From NCBI GenBank assembly GCA_021234155.1, contig JAJEKV010000002.1:21171726-21235725 (forward strand): a DNA stretch of 64,000 nt, given 5' to 3'. Shown piece by piece: positions 1 to 12,327 of this stretch. A model generated the notes under the pieces. That model did not search any database and was not told the origin of the DNA. It worked only from the letters and a program-made list of their open reading frames with translations. Every line of letters begins with the position of its first letter. Position 1 is the first letter of the stretch. The position numbers and the translations under genes are program-made. The stretch is from Isoetes taiwanensis. Lineage: Eukaryota > Streptophyta > Lycopodiopsida > Isoetales > Isoetaceae.

Positions 1-190
1 TAAAAGGAATAATTAAAGGCAGTAATGCAAATAGGGAAAGTAGGGCGATGGCATATTTGTGGGCCGATTTGGCTTAACCCAAGCAGGATCTAATAGGCGA
101 TTTGCCCATCTTGGATACTGCACCCGCATTATGAGATCTGATTTAGACGGGTGTGAGACATCTGGTTCAGATGAAGAATGGTTAAGCGAA

Positions 191-325
191 GAAGCACTAA
201 GATAGAAGTACAATCTTAACATTACAATCTAATATCTTAACAATTTAAAGTAAGCAAAGAAGCACTAAGATAGAAGTACAATCTTAACATTACTCTAAGA
301 TCTTAACAATTTAAAGATAGTTATT
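191..325. repeat. 68-bp tandem duplication
   Basis: Two direct copies beginning GAAGCACTAAGATAGAAGTA at 191 and 259, differing by a few bases near the end. No coding content is associated. Confidence 0.75.
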
Positions 326-1075
326 ATTACAAAAGTACTATCTTTAGAAAAAAATCAGGGATCTTTTGAGCTATCTTTAGACATTAAACAGTGAACTTTT
401 GAGCTATCTGTGAGCGTTATAAAGGACGACTTAAAATAAATAGAAGGAAGTCCGTGGTAATGGTCTTATGTATTTGGCATTTTAGATACGCTAACAGAGA
501 TAAGATAGTATGATGATGCAATCCATAAAATATGACTCGTAGATAACAAAGTACAGGTTATTTATTAATACAAGAGAGGGGTTTAAATAACTCGAAGCTC
601 TTAAAGATATATTATGTTGATGCTAATACTCACATGTTCACAGTAAATACTAACACATATGCATACCTCTGTATACAGGTTAGAAATGTATGATATTAAT
701 ACTTGCGCTGGATAATATTGATATAAGCTCTAATAATATAAACTGATGCCTTCTTAACAAACAAAGGAAGTGGCTAACATTAATCTATTATTTTTTATAT
801 GTTTTGTAATACTAATGGGCAAAGGGCACAATGGGTGATCAGTTATAAACTGGAAACCCCATAGCACCTTTTGGTCTTTGCATCTTTATCGGGTTTACCG
901 CTAATGTTTGCATGGTTGGAAGGAGGCTTTCTTCCCATTATATCTTTTGCTTTGAAGGTTTTACATGGCATGTTTGGATGATGGAGTAACTGCAAGAAAA
1001 AGGTTGCAATGGACGACTCAAAAAATATGCAGATGCTATTATAGAACTAAAACAGGATGTTCATCTCCTTTAATA
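326..1075. other. AT-rich intergenic DNA, nothing recognised
   Basis: No ORF above background, RNA gene or repeat structure was seen between the 68-bp duplication and the LINE 3' end. Confidence 0.6.
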
Positions 1076-1123
1076 CTTTTTTTTTTTTGTCGATTGAATG
1101 CATAATACTTTTCTCCAATAGGG

Positions 1124-2089
1124 TTAATTGCAAGGAACAACTAAGGTAGGCTGCAAACAATCATGATATTTCGTATAGTTTTTTTTTGGATGATCACTCC
1201 ATATTGGAATTTTAATACGATCAGGCCAATTGGAGATCTGAAAGCAATTATACAGCTTCTTACGAATTTCTTGAAGCACCACCTGAGAAGAAATACGCTT
1301 ATCATAAAAGACCTTTCTTCGCCTTCGCTTCCATACACTCCATATTAACCAAGACTTTGCCATGTGAAATGCAATCCTTTTAGAAGCAGTCCACTGATTT
1401 GGATAAATACCCAAAAGAAAATGCTGACTATCCAAAGATACTCCAAAAAGAGAATGCAGCCAGGACCTAAGACTACTCAGCTCTGCACACAAATATAAAT
1501 AGTGCTCCAATGTTTCAATGCACCGCTCACACATTGGGCAAAGTGGGCTTACTCCCGACTTAAAGCGATGAACCATCTTATTAACTCTCAAAGAGCGATG
1601 AATCACCTGCCAAAGTAGAACATTTATCTTTGGAGGATTATATTTAGACCAAACAAGGTTCCAGATGGATTGCCATTGAGAAGGCAAAGTCTGTAAGTGC
1701 CATTTTCGAGAAGGTGATAAAGTACTTGAGGAGGTAAGCAACCTGTAGCATGAACTTACTAGCTTCTTGCCTTCTTTAATACCTTGAACAAAGTTCCAGC
1801 ATCTCTTGTTACCCACCTTCTTAATTAGAGGAAGAGCACTTGCTACATAAGCCCATATATTGATATCTTTATCCAACAACCCATATGTCTCCTGAAACCA
1901 TTGCCAAGGAGCAATGTCAATACCAAAATACCACTGTTCAATAGAAATAATACCTGCTCTCCTCCACCTCGCTTGGGAATGCACATGCATAAATTCTACA
2001 ACTGGGTGTAGTTGTCCATGAGTATACAAAGGCAACCACAGAAAGGGGGAAGATGCCTGGAGATAAGCTTCCCAATCAAATGTAATCAT
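1124..2089 (-). pseudogene. LINE ORF2 C-terminal part with zinc-binding (zf-RVT) motif
   Basis: This piece continues ORF2 in the same frame as the RT piece; a single TGA at 2107-2105 separates them. It has the segment typical of plant L1 ORF2 C-termini: tryptophan-rich text (IWNLVWSKYNPPKINVLLWQ) and then a C-x2-C...H-x4-C motif (PLCPMCERCIETLEHYLYLC), known as zf-RVT. The domain probably binds nucleic acid during target-primed reverse transcription. A related domain occurs in the second LINE at 46.7-47.6 kb, with shared landmarks SSPFLW(L/V)PL and APW..F.E..GL. The stop could be a real nonsense mutation or a sequence error. Confidence 0.85.
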
Positions 2090-2104
2090 CTGATGGACTA
2101 CCTT

Positions 2105-3832
2105 TCAGGCCCGAAGCAAACCTTTCAGTACTGGATTGGCATGTGAATAAGCTTTCAATGGATATAACAATGCCCAAGGGAGCTCAATTCTCACACCTCG
2201 CTTCTGAAAAACCATACACTTCTTTACTGATTGTTTAAGTAACTTCATACCTGGTGATGCACACTCATCTTTCAACAAACTGAACAATAGCTTAGAAGCT
2301 AAGACCTTACCCTGTAAAGAAAGATCCAACATACCAAGTCCTCCTTGTTGTTTAAACAACATACATTTCTTCCATGCCACCTTCACAGTGCCTCCTTGAT
2401 CGGTACACCATACAAAATCTCTTACAATCTTTTTTATCTCTGCAAACTTAGAAGCTGGAGCCAATAGAACCGAAACCAAATAAATATGCGTATTGTTCAA
2501 TACTGACTTAGCTACTTGAATTCTACCTGCCAAGGATAACTTTGAACCTCTCCACCAAATCAGTTGCCTTTGTAAATTTAAAATAATTTCATCCCATGCT
2601 TCATTCATGTCAATATCTAGACCAAAGGGGACTCCTAGAAGCTTTGTCTTTGCAGATGGTAAAACAACCTTCCAGGCATACTCATATAAAAAATGCGGAA
2701 CTGCTGCCTTCCCCACCCATAAGGCACTACACTTAGCCCAATTAAGGAGACAACCAGATGCAATTGAAAATATATCCAAAATCTTTTTGATTATCTGCAC
2801 ATTATTCTCTTCACCATCCACTAGCAAGAAGGTATCGTCTGCAAACTGATTAACCAAAACATGTTCACCTTCCACCAATAATAATCCCTTTACCAAATCA
2901 TCCTTTTCAGCCTCATGCAATAGTTGCGAAAGTCCTTCTGCCACTATAGTAAACAAAAAAGGAGCTAAAGGGCAACCTTGCCTTATTCCACGTTCAATTG
3001 GAAAAAGCACCAACGGTTCTCCATGATACAGTACTACCCCCTTAGCAGAAATCAGCATTTTGTGCATCATAGAGCGGAAACCAGACCCAAATCTCAATTT
3101 CAAAAGCATGGCATCCAAGAAAGTCCACTTCACACTATCATAAGCTTTAGCAAAATCCAATTTTAAATATAGAAGATTTTGACCTGAACATTGGGCCCAA
3201 TGAACTCCTTCATATGCTGCCATTATATTATGAAAAATTTGCCGATTTGAAAGAAAGCCTGACTGAGCCGCATCTATTCTCAATCCCAAAACCTGTTTAA
3301 GTCTTTCTGCATAGGCTTTTGCAATAATTTTATAAATAGTAGATAGAAGAGTTATTGGGCACCAATCATGAATGCTCACAGGTTCTTTCACTTTAGGAAT
3401 AAGAGAAATCAAGCCCGTATTCAAAATCCTATCAAATTGATGTGGAGTACACAAATCTTTGTATGCCTCCATAATGCTCACTAACGTCCATTCCCAATAC
3501 CTTTTAAAAAAATCTACAGGGATACCATCCATACCTGGACATTTATCTGAAGCCAACTCAAATGTTGCTGCTCGCAATTCAGACATGGACAGTGGGGCCT
3601 CTAACAATTGAGATTCCTCTTGTGAAAGAATTGCATGAACCTTAGAAAGCACAATATCTTGCATTACATCTTCATGAGGCAAGTGTTTGACCTTAAAAAA
3701 AGTTTCAAAGTATTGCGTAAGGGACTGCTTAATCTCATTTGGCTCTGTCATTACCCTCCCATCCGGCAGAGATAAAGAGTGCATAGTAGCGGCATACCTC
3801 TCTAAAAAACAGCTTATTACAACGATCTCCAT
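2105..3832 (-). pseudogene. LINE ORF2 reverse transcriptase domain
   Basis: An open frame of 575 codons covering the RT palm and fingers. Visible landmarks, in order: ISLIPKVKEP (motif 0/1 region), LKLDFAKAYDSVKW (catalytic Asp in motif A), IRQGCPLAPFLF (motif B), NQFADDTFLLVDG (catalytic FADD, motif C), KTKLLGVPFG and WRGSKLSLAGRIQVAKSVL (thumb side). All catalytic aspartates are present. This order and wording is that of plant L1-type LINEs. The frame is open from end to end, so this is the best preserved part of the element. The ATG at its upstream end is not a natural start: the frame should continue from the endonuclease through frameshifts at about 3860, 4050 and 4380. Confidence 0.92.
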
Positions 3833-3860
3833 CTTTCAGCCAGGTTAATCCAGATTTAAC

Positions 3861-4389
3861 TCATGCTGATTGAATTTGGGCCACTTCAAGACCACGAATA
3901 GCATCAATAACCTGTTGCAATCTAAAAGAGTCTGTACCCACTTTCTTAAGCTCCTCTAATTCAGCATGTAACTTACTTAATGTCTCTTTTTCTTCACGAA
4001 CTCGTTGCGCTCCCCACCCTTTTCGCAAAAATCTTGACATTTGCCAAAGCCTCAACAATTATTCGCATACTATGTTGTTGAGATGAAGCCTTTTGCCAAG
4101 CCTCCTGACATCCTGCTTCAAACTCCTCATTAGGCAACCATCTAGTATTCAATTTAAATACCGTTTTTCTCTTTTGTCGACTATGAGTAAGGTCACGATT
4201 TTCAAGAATTTGAGGATTATGGTCCGAGACTGCTTGTGCCAAATAATTAAGCCTCCATAACCGTGGACACATATCACAAAGCACACTATTTGCATACATT
4301 CGATCATGACGAACCTGTGACAATCTTGGGCCAACCCAATTATTAGTTCCATAAACCACTTCTGCCACTGCTGCCGATCTGTCCACCAC
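3861..4389 (-). pseudogene. LINE ORF2 linker between endonuclease and RT, in shifted frames
   Basis: Two overlapping frames (4389-3994, then 4058-3861) read text that continues the endonuclease and leads into the RT. Examples are NNWVGPRLSQVRHDRMYANS and SDHNPQIL, which belong to the end of an exonuclease-endonuclease-phosphatase fold (the SDH is a catalytic-region motif), followed by a helical linker. Each frame change marks a small indel. With the in-frame stop at 2107 this gives about four lesions in ORF2. Confidence 0.7.
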
Positions 4390-4837
4390 CTAATCTGTCT
4401 TGTGCTGATTTGACCATATTGAAATCCCTTACTAAAAGCCAAGCCACATTTTCTCCCCATTTTGGTATTTTATTACATAAAGAAGCCCAGAAAGTTGCTC
4501 TTTTTCTAGGAATATTAGATGCATATACATTAATGATACCACATGCTTGAAGTCCTTGCTTCCATTTAATTACTGTCCACCTTCCAAATTTATCTTTTGC
4601 TGTAAATGTGACATGAACATCCATACTCCAGGCTATCATTGTACCACCCCGAGCCTTGCCTGAAGTACTTATTATAGCAGAAGTTTGCTTCCCAAACAAA
4701 TTCATGCCTCTATCACATTTATGCTCTTGAATACATAAAATATCTGGATTAATGTGTTTAATTAAATTAGCTAACCTCTGCCATTTTGGAGGAGATGAAC
4801 GTGCTCCTCTCACATTCCAAGACATGATCTTAAGCAT
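4343..4837 (-). pseudogene. LINE ORF2 endonuclease N-terminus
   Basis: Starts LKIMSWNVRGARSSPPKWQR, the standard opening of plant L1 ORF2 (I.SWN.RG), then PDILCIQEHK with the catalytic Glu, GGTMIAWS, and ACGIINVYASN. This is the first two thirds of the apurinic-type endonuclease that nicks the target. It ends in a frameshift near 4380 and continues in another frame. The ATG at 4837 is a plausible authentic ORF2 start, overlapping the ORF1 tail by 8 bases. Confidence 0.88.
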
Positions 4838-5277
4838 GAGGTATTTTGGATTTCTTCTTCCTCCTCTTTTTTGATGGGGCTTTTCCCACTTTTACCTCAG
4901 TTTCCTGTGGCTTATATAATACCAAGGCCTGGTCCATATTATGCTCACTAATATCACCAGCAATAAAGGAATTTAAACCACAACTATCCTTGTGCCTATC
5001 TTCCTCCTCAGATGAATCATCACCAGCCCCTGACTCTATGATATCACCGTTATCCAGGTTATGCTTCACCCTTGCTTTACTTTTACGCTTTTTAGGACTT
5101 TGCCATGCCAACTCATCATTGGAACATTTTTCCATCTCTTCATCTGGTGATGAATCATGAACATCCTCACCAACCACCATTGGAACTGCTTCTATATCTT
5201 TTCCACATTCTTGCGAACCAGATACCTTCTTTTCATTCGTATAGTTGTAGGTCCAGTATAAAGCATATTCAACCTTT
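4830..5277 (-). pseudogene. LINE ORF1 C-terminal tail
   Basis: The open frame runs from about 5277 to a stop at 4830. It is strongly acidic in the middle (DSSPDEEMEKC, DDSSEEEDRHKD) and ends in a lysine/arginine cluster (PSKKRRKKKSKIP). It overlaps the ORF2 start by 8 bases, as expected for the end of an L1-type ORF1. No CCHC knuckle is left, consistent with 5' truncation. Confidence 0.6.
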
Positions 5278-5284
5278 TATGACA

Positions 5285-6205
5285 ATATGAAATCTAGGCT
5301 ATCTATATCTCCTCTTTGAAGCATAAGAAAATTATGACAATGTTATGTTTTGCTACCGATTTGCAAATATATGTCTGCGTATTACTTGATATTCTGATAG
5401 GTATAAATGAATGCAAACAAATGAAATATATGGCCGTCCAGTAACACAAATGTGGATCTCTTTATAAGGCCAATAATTCTAAAATCTAGAATAGAACGTG
5501 ATCGAGATTCGAGCATATAAACAATAAAAAGAGACGACACAAATCTAAATATACTGAATATCTCAGTAATACATGGAGCAGTTCAGAAAAATGGGATAAA
5601 TGACCAAAGAAATGAGTGGTTAAGACAAGTTATAGCTGACCTTAGGTTCTTTTGTAGAAAAAGAGTCAAATATTATGCTGAAACCAGAAGGTTGTCTTGT
5701 TAATAATGAGCCAAACATTATGCTGAAATCAAAAGGGTTTAGAAGTAATATTGTACCCTTAGGGAAATGTTGAGCATGTCTTATGGACTTAAAAGTCTTA
5801 TATCGGACTTATTGGTCATGCTAAAATGGGCTCAAAGATATCATAGATAAGAAAGCAAATGAAAGTAAACCATTGAGTATTGAATAAGAATAAGATTAAA
5901 AATGTTAAAGTATGATCAATAATTAAAAGGCATTTGGCATATTATAAGGCGATAAAAATGACATTGGTCAAAAGTTTAAAACTAAAAGGAAAAAAAAGAA
6001 AAGAAAAATAAATAAATAAATGATATGGATGATGGAATACTATGCTAGAAATGCTCTATCTGAGATGATAATACTGCCAACGGATTAACCAAGGCAGTTG
6101 TCTGGTCTAGTGATGCTGGTTTAGAAGTTGATCCCAATGCAATAAGATGTAGTCATATTTTTTCTTTTACAAGTGGAGTTGAAGGGGATCATTGAATTGA
6201 AAACA
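5285..6205. other. AT-rich intergenic DNA, nothing recognised
   Basis: No coding or repeat feature could be supported between the LINE and the short A-tract at about 6209-6223. Confidence 0.55.
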
Positions 6206-6293
6206 TGTTTAAAAAAAAAAAAAAGGTTTTCGATGGGGTGCTCTCCAACCTGCAGTCACACACTTATGCATTGTTCCCATAGCATGTTTTTTT

Positions 6294-6700
6294 TTAAATT
6301 TCAACACCAAGATAATTATAGCTATCTACAACTTCAACATTGTGGCTATCATAGCACAAAGCTGGAATGGTATGCCAAAAAGTCAAAACTACTAAGAGCT
6401 GAGCATTTTGGAGACTAACATGCAGGCATGTGTCCCCACAAAAAGAGTGCAGTGGTTGTAAATATTGTTGCATGCTAGCAATTGTACGTGCCATAAGTGA
6501 AATACCATCAATGTATATAAGATGCTTTTGAAGATATAGTGCTTGAAATGTGGTCCTCCGCCACTATGATTATCAAGCCATGCTCAATACAAAAGCCAAA
6601 GAGTGTAGGAGCGAGCAAGGATAACCTTGATGTACTGATTTGGGTGCCTGATACTGAAAACCTAGCAAACATCGTCTCATATAGAGCTTATAAATTGCGT
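6294..6700 (-). pseudogene. Decayed LINE reverse transcriptase fragment
   Basis: Reading the minus strand with frame changes gives VHQGYPCSLL (motif B, normally RQGCPLSP), then IDGISLMARTIASMQQYLQP (normally YADDI.L.A.S...LQ..L), FCGDTCLHVSLQNAQLLV, and DSYNYLGVEI (the F.YLG thumb motif). The order is right for a LINE RT, but the catalytic YADD and many other residues are lost. It differs from the L1-type element at 1-5 kb. An old, dead fragment. Confidence 0.6.
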
Positions 6701-6719
6701 TTTGAAGTTAGATAATCAT

Positions 6720-8300
6720 ATGTAAAACCTTCTTTTTTTGTGAGAGGGAGAGAAGGAGGGAGGGAGGAAGGGAGAGAGATATTGAGATTTCTTATTTATT
6801 ATTATAGAAAAATAAGTGCAAAGTGGACATTATCCATGGGCAAGAGAATGATCCATATAGCAAGCCAAAGTAGAAGTTTAAAAAGTTTAGAAATAAAATC
6901 CAATGGTTGATAACTCTTCCACAAAATTGCTCAAATTTCCTTAGTAGTGCAATACAATTTCTTTTTCGCTCCATAGATTTTGAGCAGATACCTAGAAGCT
7001 AGATATCTGTTGTATTACAAGAAAAAGAAAGGAAAGAAGAATAAGAAGTTGTAGGTCTTAATAAAGGAAAAACCTTCCAGACTTCAGGCTATATTATGAA
7101 ATTTATATTCTTCTTCTAATTAGATTTGTCAATCAGATCATCTGGACAACAAATTTCCATGAGGAGAAGGAATAGAATAGAATAGAATAGTTTTTTTAAC
7201 GTCCACGGAGACCAATAGGTCATGGGACCCATACAATGGCCTAGTCTCAAATTGTGCATCTGTCATCTACATATGATTCATTTCTAAAAACTAAAATAAA
7301 TTGACCATCTGATAGGTAGCTCTACAAAATTCTTATCTACTATTCGGAAAACATCTTATGTAACTTGTAGGTTTTGATAAATCCTTTGAATGGCCAAACA
7401 GTTCAAAGGGCGTTGGAACTAGGGCGGGGCTGATTGAGAAAATGCATAGGAGGCGAAAATAAAAAATTCTTTCGGCGCTGTGCTCTGCTTAATGAAGACC
7501 TCCAGAATAGAAGATATAGAGCCACAATATCGTCTGTTACGTTTTTTAGAATGGTATAAATACATATATCTTATGGCCACATCACCATATAAGTCTTGCC
7601 ATTAGACTTATACTTATTGATTTAGACTATACTTGGGCAGATGCATAATGGGGTGGCAAATAAAGGGATATTTTTATACAAATTCAATATGTAGACAATA
7701 TCTCCACTACCACATTTATTATATCATTATTAATTTTTAAGATGTCTTAATTGGTTTGGTGAGTTTCAAGCATTGAACTGAGAGAAATCTTGCTCGAGGT
7801 TTTGCTCCTCCCCGCATTCCCCAAAACTCTGTACTTTCGCTATAGCCGAATAGAGCAAAGATCATTCCCAAAAACTATGTACTTTACTTGCCATACCTCG
7901 GCAGAGCAAACTGCCAAGGTTGTGCCAAAGCATCATGACAAGTCTTATATCTATCATTTGTACATTTGTGGCCATTCCTAGATAGAGCAAAGCTTTTTGC
8001 AACTGGTCCAAGAAGTTTGGGTTCTAAAGCATCAGAGGGGTTATCAAGACGATAGGATCAAGATCTTTTGGATGCAAGATTTTTGTACAACCTATGTGCA
8101 TATTTTTAGCAGGAACGATATGGCAAACCATCACATTCCTTTATTTTATGTTAGATAGACAGATTAGATGATATTTTATTTTTCTGTTCTATGGATGATT
8201 ATGGTTGATCTCTGCGAGCTCCTATATATTGGGAAGGGGAATAGAGACCCTGAAGACCTTATAGATCATGTACCTAGTTAGCCTTCATAATTCTCAAATT
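6720..8300. other. Intergenic DNA with purine-rich simple repeat
   Basis: A GA-rich tract of about 50 bases lies at 6730-6780 (GGGAGGGAGGAAGG type), and a small GAATA repeat at about 7168-7188. Nothing else was recognised. Confidence 0.5.
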
Positions 8301-9120
8301 ATTGCGGCCTGTGCATAAGAGCCCGCTTGGTTGTGGGTGGCGGGGCTAGACCGACGTATAAGGAGGACATATGTCCAGTTACAGATTGATCCCTCTGGTG
8401 TGTAAAGGCTACCGGGGATCTTAATGGGCTAGGTCTGATGGCTTGCCACTGAGTGTGGGCAAGGCATGGGCTCGACACCTCTTGGGTGATGCGTCACGTT
8501 CAATAGAGTTCAAGTCGTAGTCGAGCAGTGACCCTCTAGCTGCCTGTAGTTGGTATGCATGCCTCTGGAGAGAGTGATCTCCTCCTGCCTCCTCGGGACA
8601 GGGGAGATGCAATTCAAGAGTAGCCCCTTTGGCTATGCACTCGGCAGGCTACGGTCAAGCCCCAAGACTTATCAGCCTATTCTGCAAAGTACGCATAGGA
8701 GGGGTGGATGGAGCGGACTACCCAATGACCATGTTCTATGTCAGCCAAGTCCATTGTTATGAACTCTGTCTGCTTTGACCTCTGGAAACCCGAGCTGTCA
8801 GTCGATCCCCTTGAGTCCGAGCCTTGGGTGGGATTCCCTTTATGTTGATGATATTGACGTTGTTGATGCAGATGTTATGGTGAGCCACCCAAAGGGTGTA
8901 GTGATGCTATGTGCTTACGTTTGTTTATGCTTTCATAGCTAGGTCAATCCCGAGGGAGACAGGATGAATGACACATCTATTCTACCCCGTGGAGTTCTTA
9001 TTGGTTAGCAAGGATTCGATGTTAGGTGGACGGCCTCTGTCAGCATGAGTGTTGGCACGAGGGATGAACTCGCGGTTCTTATACAATAGGAGCATCGTAT
9101 ATGAGAAGGGGACGTTATAG
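8300..9120 (+). mobile_element. Probable LTR just upstream of a primer-binding site
   Basis: This stretch is more GC-balanced than its surroundings, lacks ORFs and ends immediately before a canonical primer-binding site, as a 5' LTR would. I could not define its 5' end and found no second LTR in the window, so the element is partial or its partner has been lost. Confidence 0.45.
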
Positions 9121-9132
9121 TGGTATCAGAGC
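9121..9132 (+). promoter_or_regulatory. Primer-binding site for initiator tRNA-Met
   Basis: TGGTATCAGAGC is the 12-base sequence used by many plant LTR retrotransposons to bind the 3' end of initiator tRNA-Met and start minus-strand DNA synthesis. It directly follows GGGACGTTATAG. Confidence 0.75.
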
Positions 9133-9835
9133 AATGATCTTGGAGGATCAAGATTGAGCACTGGCCATTTTCCAGTTAATAGTAACAGTTAGAATTTCCA
9201 TCTTGGAGATAACAATCCAAGCATAAGCCTCGAAAAATGGGATTTTTTTTGGTCTCATCTTAGAATTATAAGCTAAGCTAGTAATGGTTAGAAAAAGTAA
9301 AATTGAAAATATTAATAAAACTTGGAAATTTTGGCCACTAGAAAGTAGAATTTTTGGCCACTAGAAAATTTACCTAAATTTTAGCTCCAACCTCTTGCGC
9401 ACTGTATGAGTAGTCGAGCATAGTTGACCAAGAAATATAGATAATTAGGGTAATCTGATAGCATACGAGGTTTAAAATCAAATTTTAAGCTAGAAAAACA
9501 TGTCATGCCCTTAAGAATATGTCTAGAAAACACAAAGTGACCTCTCACAAAGTGCACCTGGAGCCTTACCTAAATTTTAGCTCCAGTCTCTCGTGCACTG
9601 TGTGAATAGTGGGAATAAAGTTTGCCTTAGGGAACCAAATATTTCAAGCCAGCAAATAATGATGTTTTAAATAGTTAGATAACATGAAAATTACAAGTGG
9701 AAACCCTAAAACTCCCAAAACTATAAATAGTACCGTAGGGTTCCTCATTTGTACCTTAACCTTCCTTGTTGCTTAGCTCCGGCCTGCAAGCCGATTTTAG
9801 GGCACCACTGAGGCGATCGAGGTGATAGCAGTTAT

Positions 9836-10779
9836 GGCTTGCACCAAACAAACTACCATAGTAGTTATAGAAGACGAGCAGTGTCCAAACAAAAGGCAAG
9901 GAAGGCCCGAAAATGCGGAGAAACTGAAGATTCGCAAGATCCGGATCTAGAGTAACAAAACCCAGAACAGGAAAACCAAGACCAACAAAACCAGCAGCAG
10001 AACCTCGAAATGCAGCAGGAAGAGAAATAACCCGACGAGGACCAAGACGAACAAACTGCAGAGAGGAAGGCTCGTCGCCTGTGGAAGATCTAGAGGAAGA
10101 AGAGAGAAGAGAAGAAATGAAGATTAGCAGAGAGGAAAGAACTTGCCTGACAGAGGACCGAGAAGGGCAAGGATCCATCCCGGCGAAAATGCCTACAAGA
10201 AAGATAAAGAAGACACCCAACAAGGGGATGAAGATCACAGAGATGAGCCCGATCAACCACCACTGTCATCCGACACTGAATCAGATGATGATGCTTGGAG
10301 GATACCCTGCGCACAGAAGAAACAAGACCCTCAAATCCAGGTAATGAAGAAACCGGCAATGAGGAACCAGAGGCACCACCTCCCTCCCCAGCCTGGCCTA
10401 AAGCAAATGCAGACCCCAAGAAGCCAAACAAGCTAGCACGGGAGTCATATGTACTCAAGCATGAGTGAGAGTCAAGAAGAAGATGGTGGAATACAAGGAG
10501 TACATGAAGATGTACGAGGCTTACACTAAGTATTATGAGCAAATCAAGGTCCGGTACGTGGAAGGAGGAAGACCCATGAAGGATAACAACCTAAAGCCAC
10601 CCCCGGAAAGACCAGCACCACCGAAGAAGCCTATGAAGAGGAATAAAGACTCATACTTCGCGAAAGCTGCCTGGGAGATTCGGCACTTCCAGAGGAGCTA
10701 TGGAATTCCGATACCACGAGCCGCCATTGCAAGATTAACACTAGAGTTGTATAATTTTTATGGATTTAAACTTTATTGA
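9836..10779 (+). pseudogene. Gag-like region of the LTR element, broken
   Basis: About 110 bases after a TATA-like box (CTATAAATA, 9721-9729), a plus-strand frame starts MACTKQTTIVVIEDEQCPNK and runs into a long stretch rich in Arg, Lys, Glu and Asn with several stops. A later open frame (10,465-10,779) reads KKKMVEYKEYMKMYEAY (helical), then proline-rich PPPERPAPPKKP, and ends ARLTLELYNFYGFKLY. The position after a primer-binding site and the charged, low-complexity composition suggest a gag-type protein, but no diagnostic motif (CCHC knuckle, protease) was found. The call rests mainly on position. Confidence 0.4.
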
Positions 10780-10784
10780 CAATA

Positions 10785-12012
10785 TAGGTCTCCAATTTGA
10801 TGTTAAAAATAATATACTACTATATGTAAGACTTGAATATAAATGGGCATAGACCATTATGGTCCACAGTTAGATGAATTGGGTATAGAAGTAAATCTCT
10901 CTAATTATTATTATCAATTCTATTTGTTCATTTGTCACTTATACAATGATATGGTGATTTTCTACCATCTCTAACATAATTTTTGGAAGTGTGAGTGGAG
11001 ATTCATATAGGTTCAGTTCGCTTGTACTTCAACATTACCATTAAATAATGCAATTCTAGCAAACAACTAATTTTTTCAAATAGAATACTATGCATGAGAT
11101 TTATACATTCTTAAGGTGAGTTTAAAACCAATTAAGATAAGGATGTTAGGGCTTTTTGAATATTATTTTTTTCTTCATTCTTTTGCATTGCTTTCATAAC
11201 TTGAGAAGTTTGAAAATATAAGTTTTGTGTTCACCATTCATTGCATAGGTTTATGAAATCCATATAATGCATAATCTAACATATAACTTGAAATGGACAT
11301 GGGAAAGTTTACTCTAAACCTCAAGATCATGAGCATTGATTATTTTTTAATGAATAGAGTAGCTCATGGGGTGCTCATATCCTGCAATTGAAACTGAAAT
11401 CGATTAATATGAGGAAGTTCTTAAGAAGGTGGACCAGTAATAGTCTCAGGTATGCAAACATTTCTTCATTTCTTGAGAATAAATGCTATGCCTTTTTTAT
11501 GTGTTTTTTTTTTTTTGGCTTATTCCATATCATGATAACCTTTAATAATATGATTTTTAGGAGGATGGTTTTGAATCATTTCACTTCTATATAGACATAA
11601 ATTATCAGTCATTTATAAATGAAAAATAAAAGAAAAATCAAAACTTCATCATCAAGGCTAATGGACATTTTTCTTAGATAAAGCAAGTTGTCTACTACTT
11701 ATATTCAAAATTTTAGGTCAAAATTCATTTGCTTACAAAAGTTAGAGATTTGATTTGGTAACAGCTTTCTGGAAACCAATATTGGTTCACAGAAGACAAG
11801 CAACAGTTTTGATCATGTCATGTTCAAGCAACCCTATCTCCCTTCTCAAACCTCGGATTGAGGTGCAGTTTTTTTTTGTCTTACTCTCTAACTTGTGAAG
11901 AAAATTACAAAAATAATGAAAAAAAATCATAAAAATCTTCTTACTAATACAATTTTACTTTATCTAAACATGAAGCAAAACAGACTTGACTCCCTTAGGT
12001 TTACCTAAGCGT
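10785..12012. other. AT-rich intergenic DNA left of the large transposon
   Basis: No gene-like ORF, RNA gene or repeat pair was seen. The last four bases before the transposon (AACT, 12,013-12,016) are its left target-site copy. Confidence 0.55.
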
Positions 12013-12016
12013 AACT

Positions 12017-12037
12017 GGGTAAAAGCACGTTAGGGTG
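12017..12037 (+). repeat. Left terminal inverted repeat of the large transposon
   Basis: 21 bases, starting GGGTAAAAGC and ending GTTAGGGTG. A perfect inverse match to 25,663-25,683, preceded by target copy AACT. Confidence 0.9.
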
Positions 12038-12196
12038 TCATACATTAGGGGGCAATTCATGTAAACTTTTGAACGGGTTGCTGAATTTTAAATGTACTTA
12101 TTTCATGTATAAATTTTGTCTTATATATTTAAAAAGGGGCAAAATTCCCGTTTGTTTGTAATTATGACGAGTAGAGGCCGGCGGTTGATGCGAAAC

Positions 12197-12233
12197 TCCT
12201 GGAGGAAATTCCTCCCTCCAATTTCCTCCAGGA
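12197..12233. repeat. Perfect 14-bp-arm hairpin upstream of the transposase start
   Basis: TCCTGGAGGAAATT (12,197-12,210) and its inverse complement (12,220-12,233) are separated by CCTCCCTCC. Further CCTCCAG/TTCC-rich repeats follow up to about 12,272. It lies 95 bases before the first in-frame ATG and may be a subterminal or leader structure. Confidence 0.75.
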
Positions 12234-12327
12234 AAATTCCCTCCAGAAAAATTTCCTTCCAAGAAAATTCCCAGATCGAACCAAGAAAGTAGAACACAAT
12301 TTGAATTTTTTTCCAGGATCAGGAAAC

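Larger units (their letters stand above)
1076..5280 (-). mobile_element. L1-type LINE, 5'-truncated
   Basis: A non-LTR retrotransposon on the minus strand. In element order it has an acidic/basic ORF1 tail, an ORF2 with apurinic endonuclease, reverse transcriptase and a C-terminal Cys/His domain, and a terminal A-tract (seen as a run of about 12 T at 1077-1088 on the plus strand). The ORF1 frame opens at about 5277 after a stop, with no room for a full ORF1, so the element is 5'-truncated. I looked for a target-site duplication around 1060 and 5290 and found no convincing one. The ORF2 lesions are few, so the insertion is fairly young, but the copy cannot make an intact ORF2 as read. Confidence 0.9.

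Noticed and set aside
10081-10542. Overlapping long ORFs on both strands at 9.76-10.54 kb
   Set aside because: The minus-strand frames (serine/leucine-rich) are mirror images of the Arg/Glu-rich plus-strand gag-like region. Low complexity explains them.
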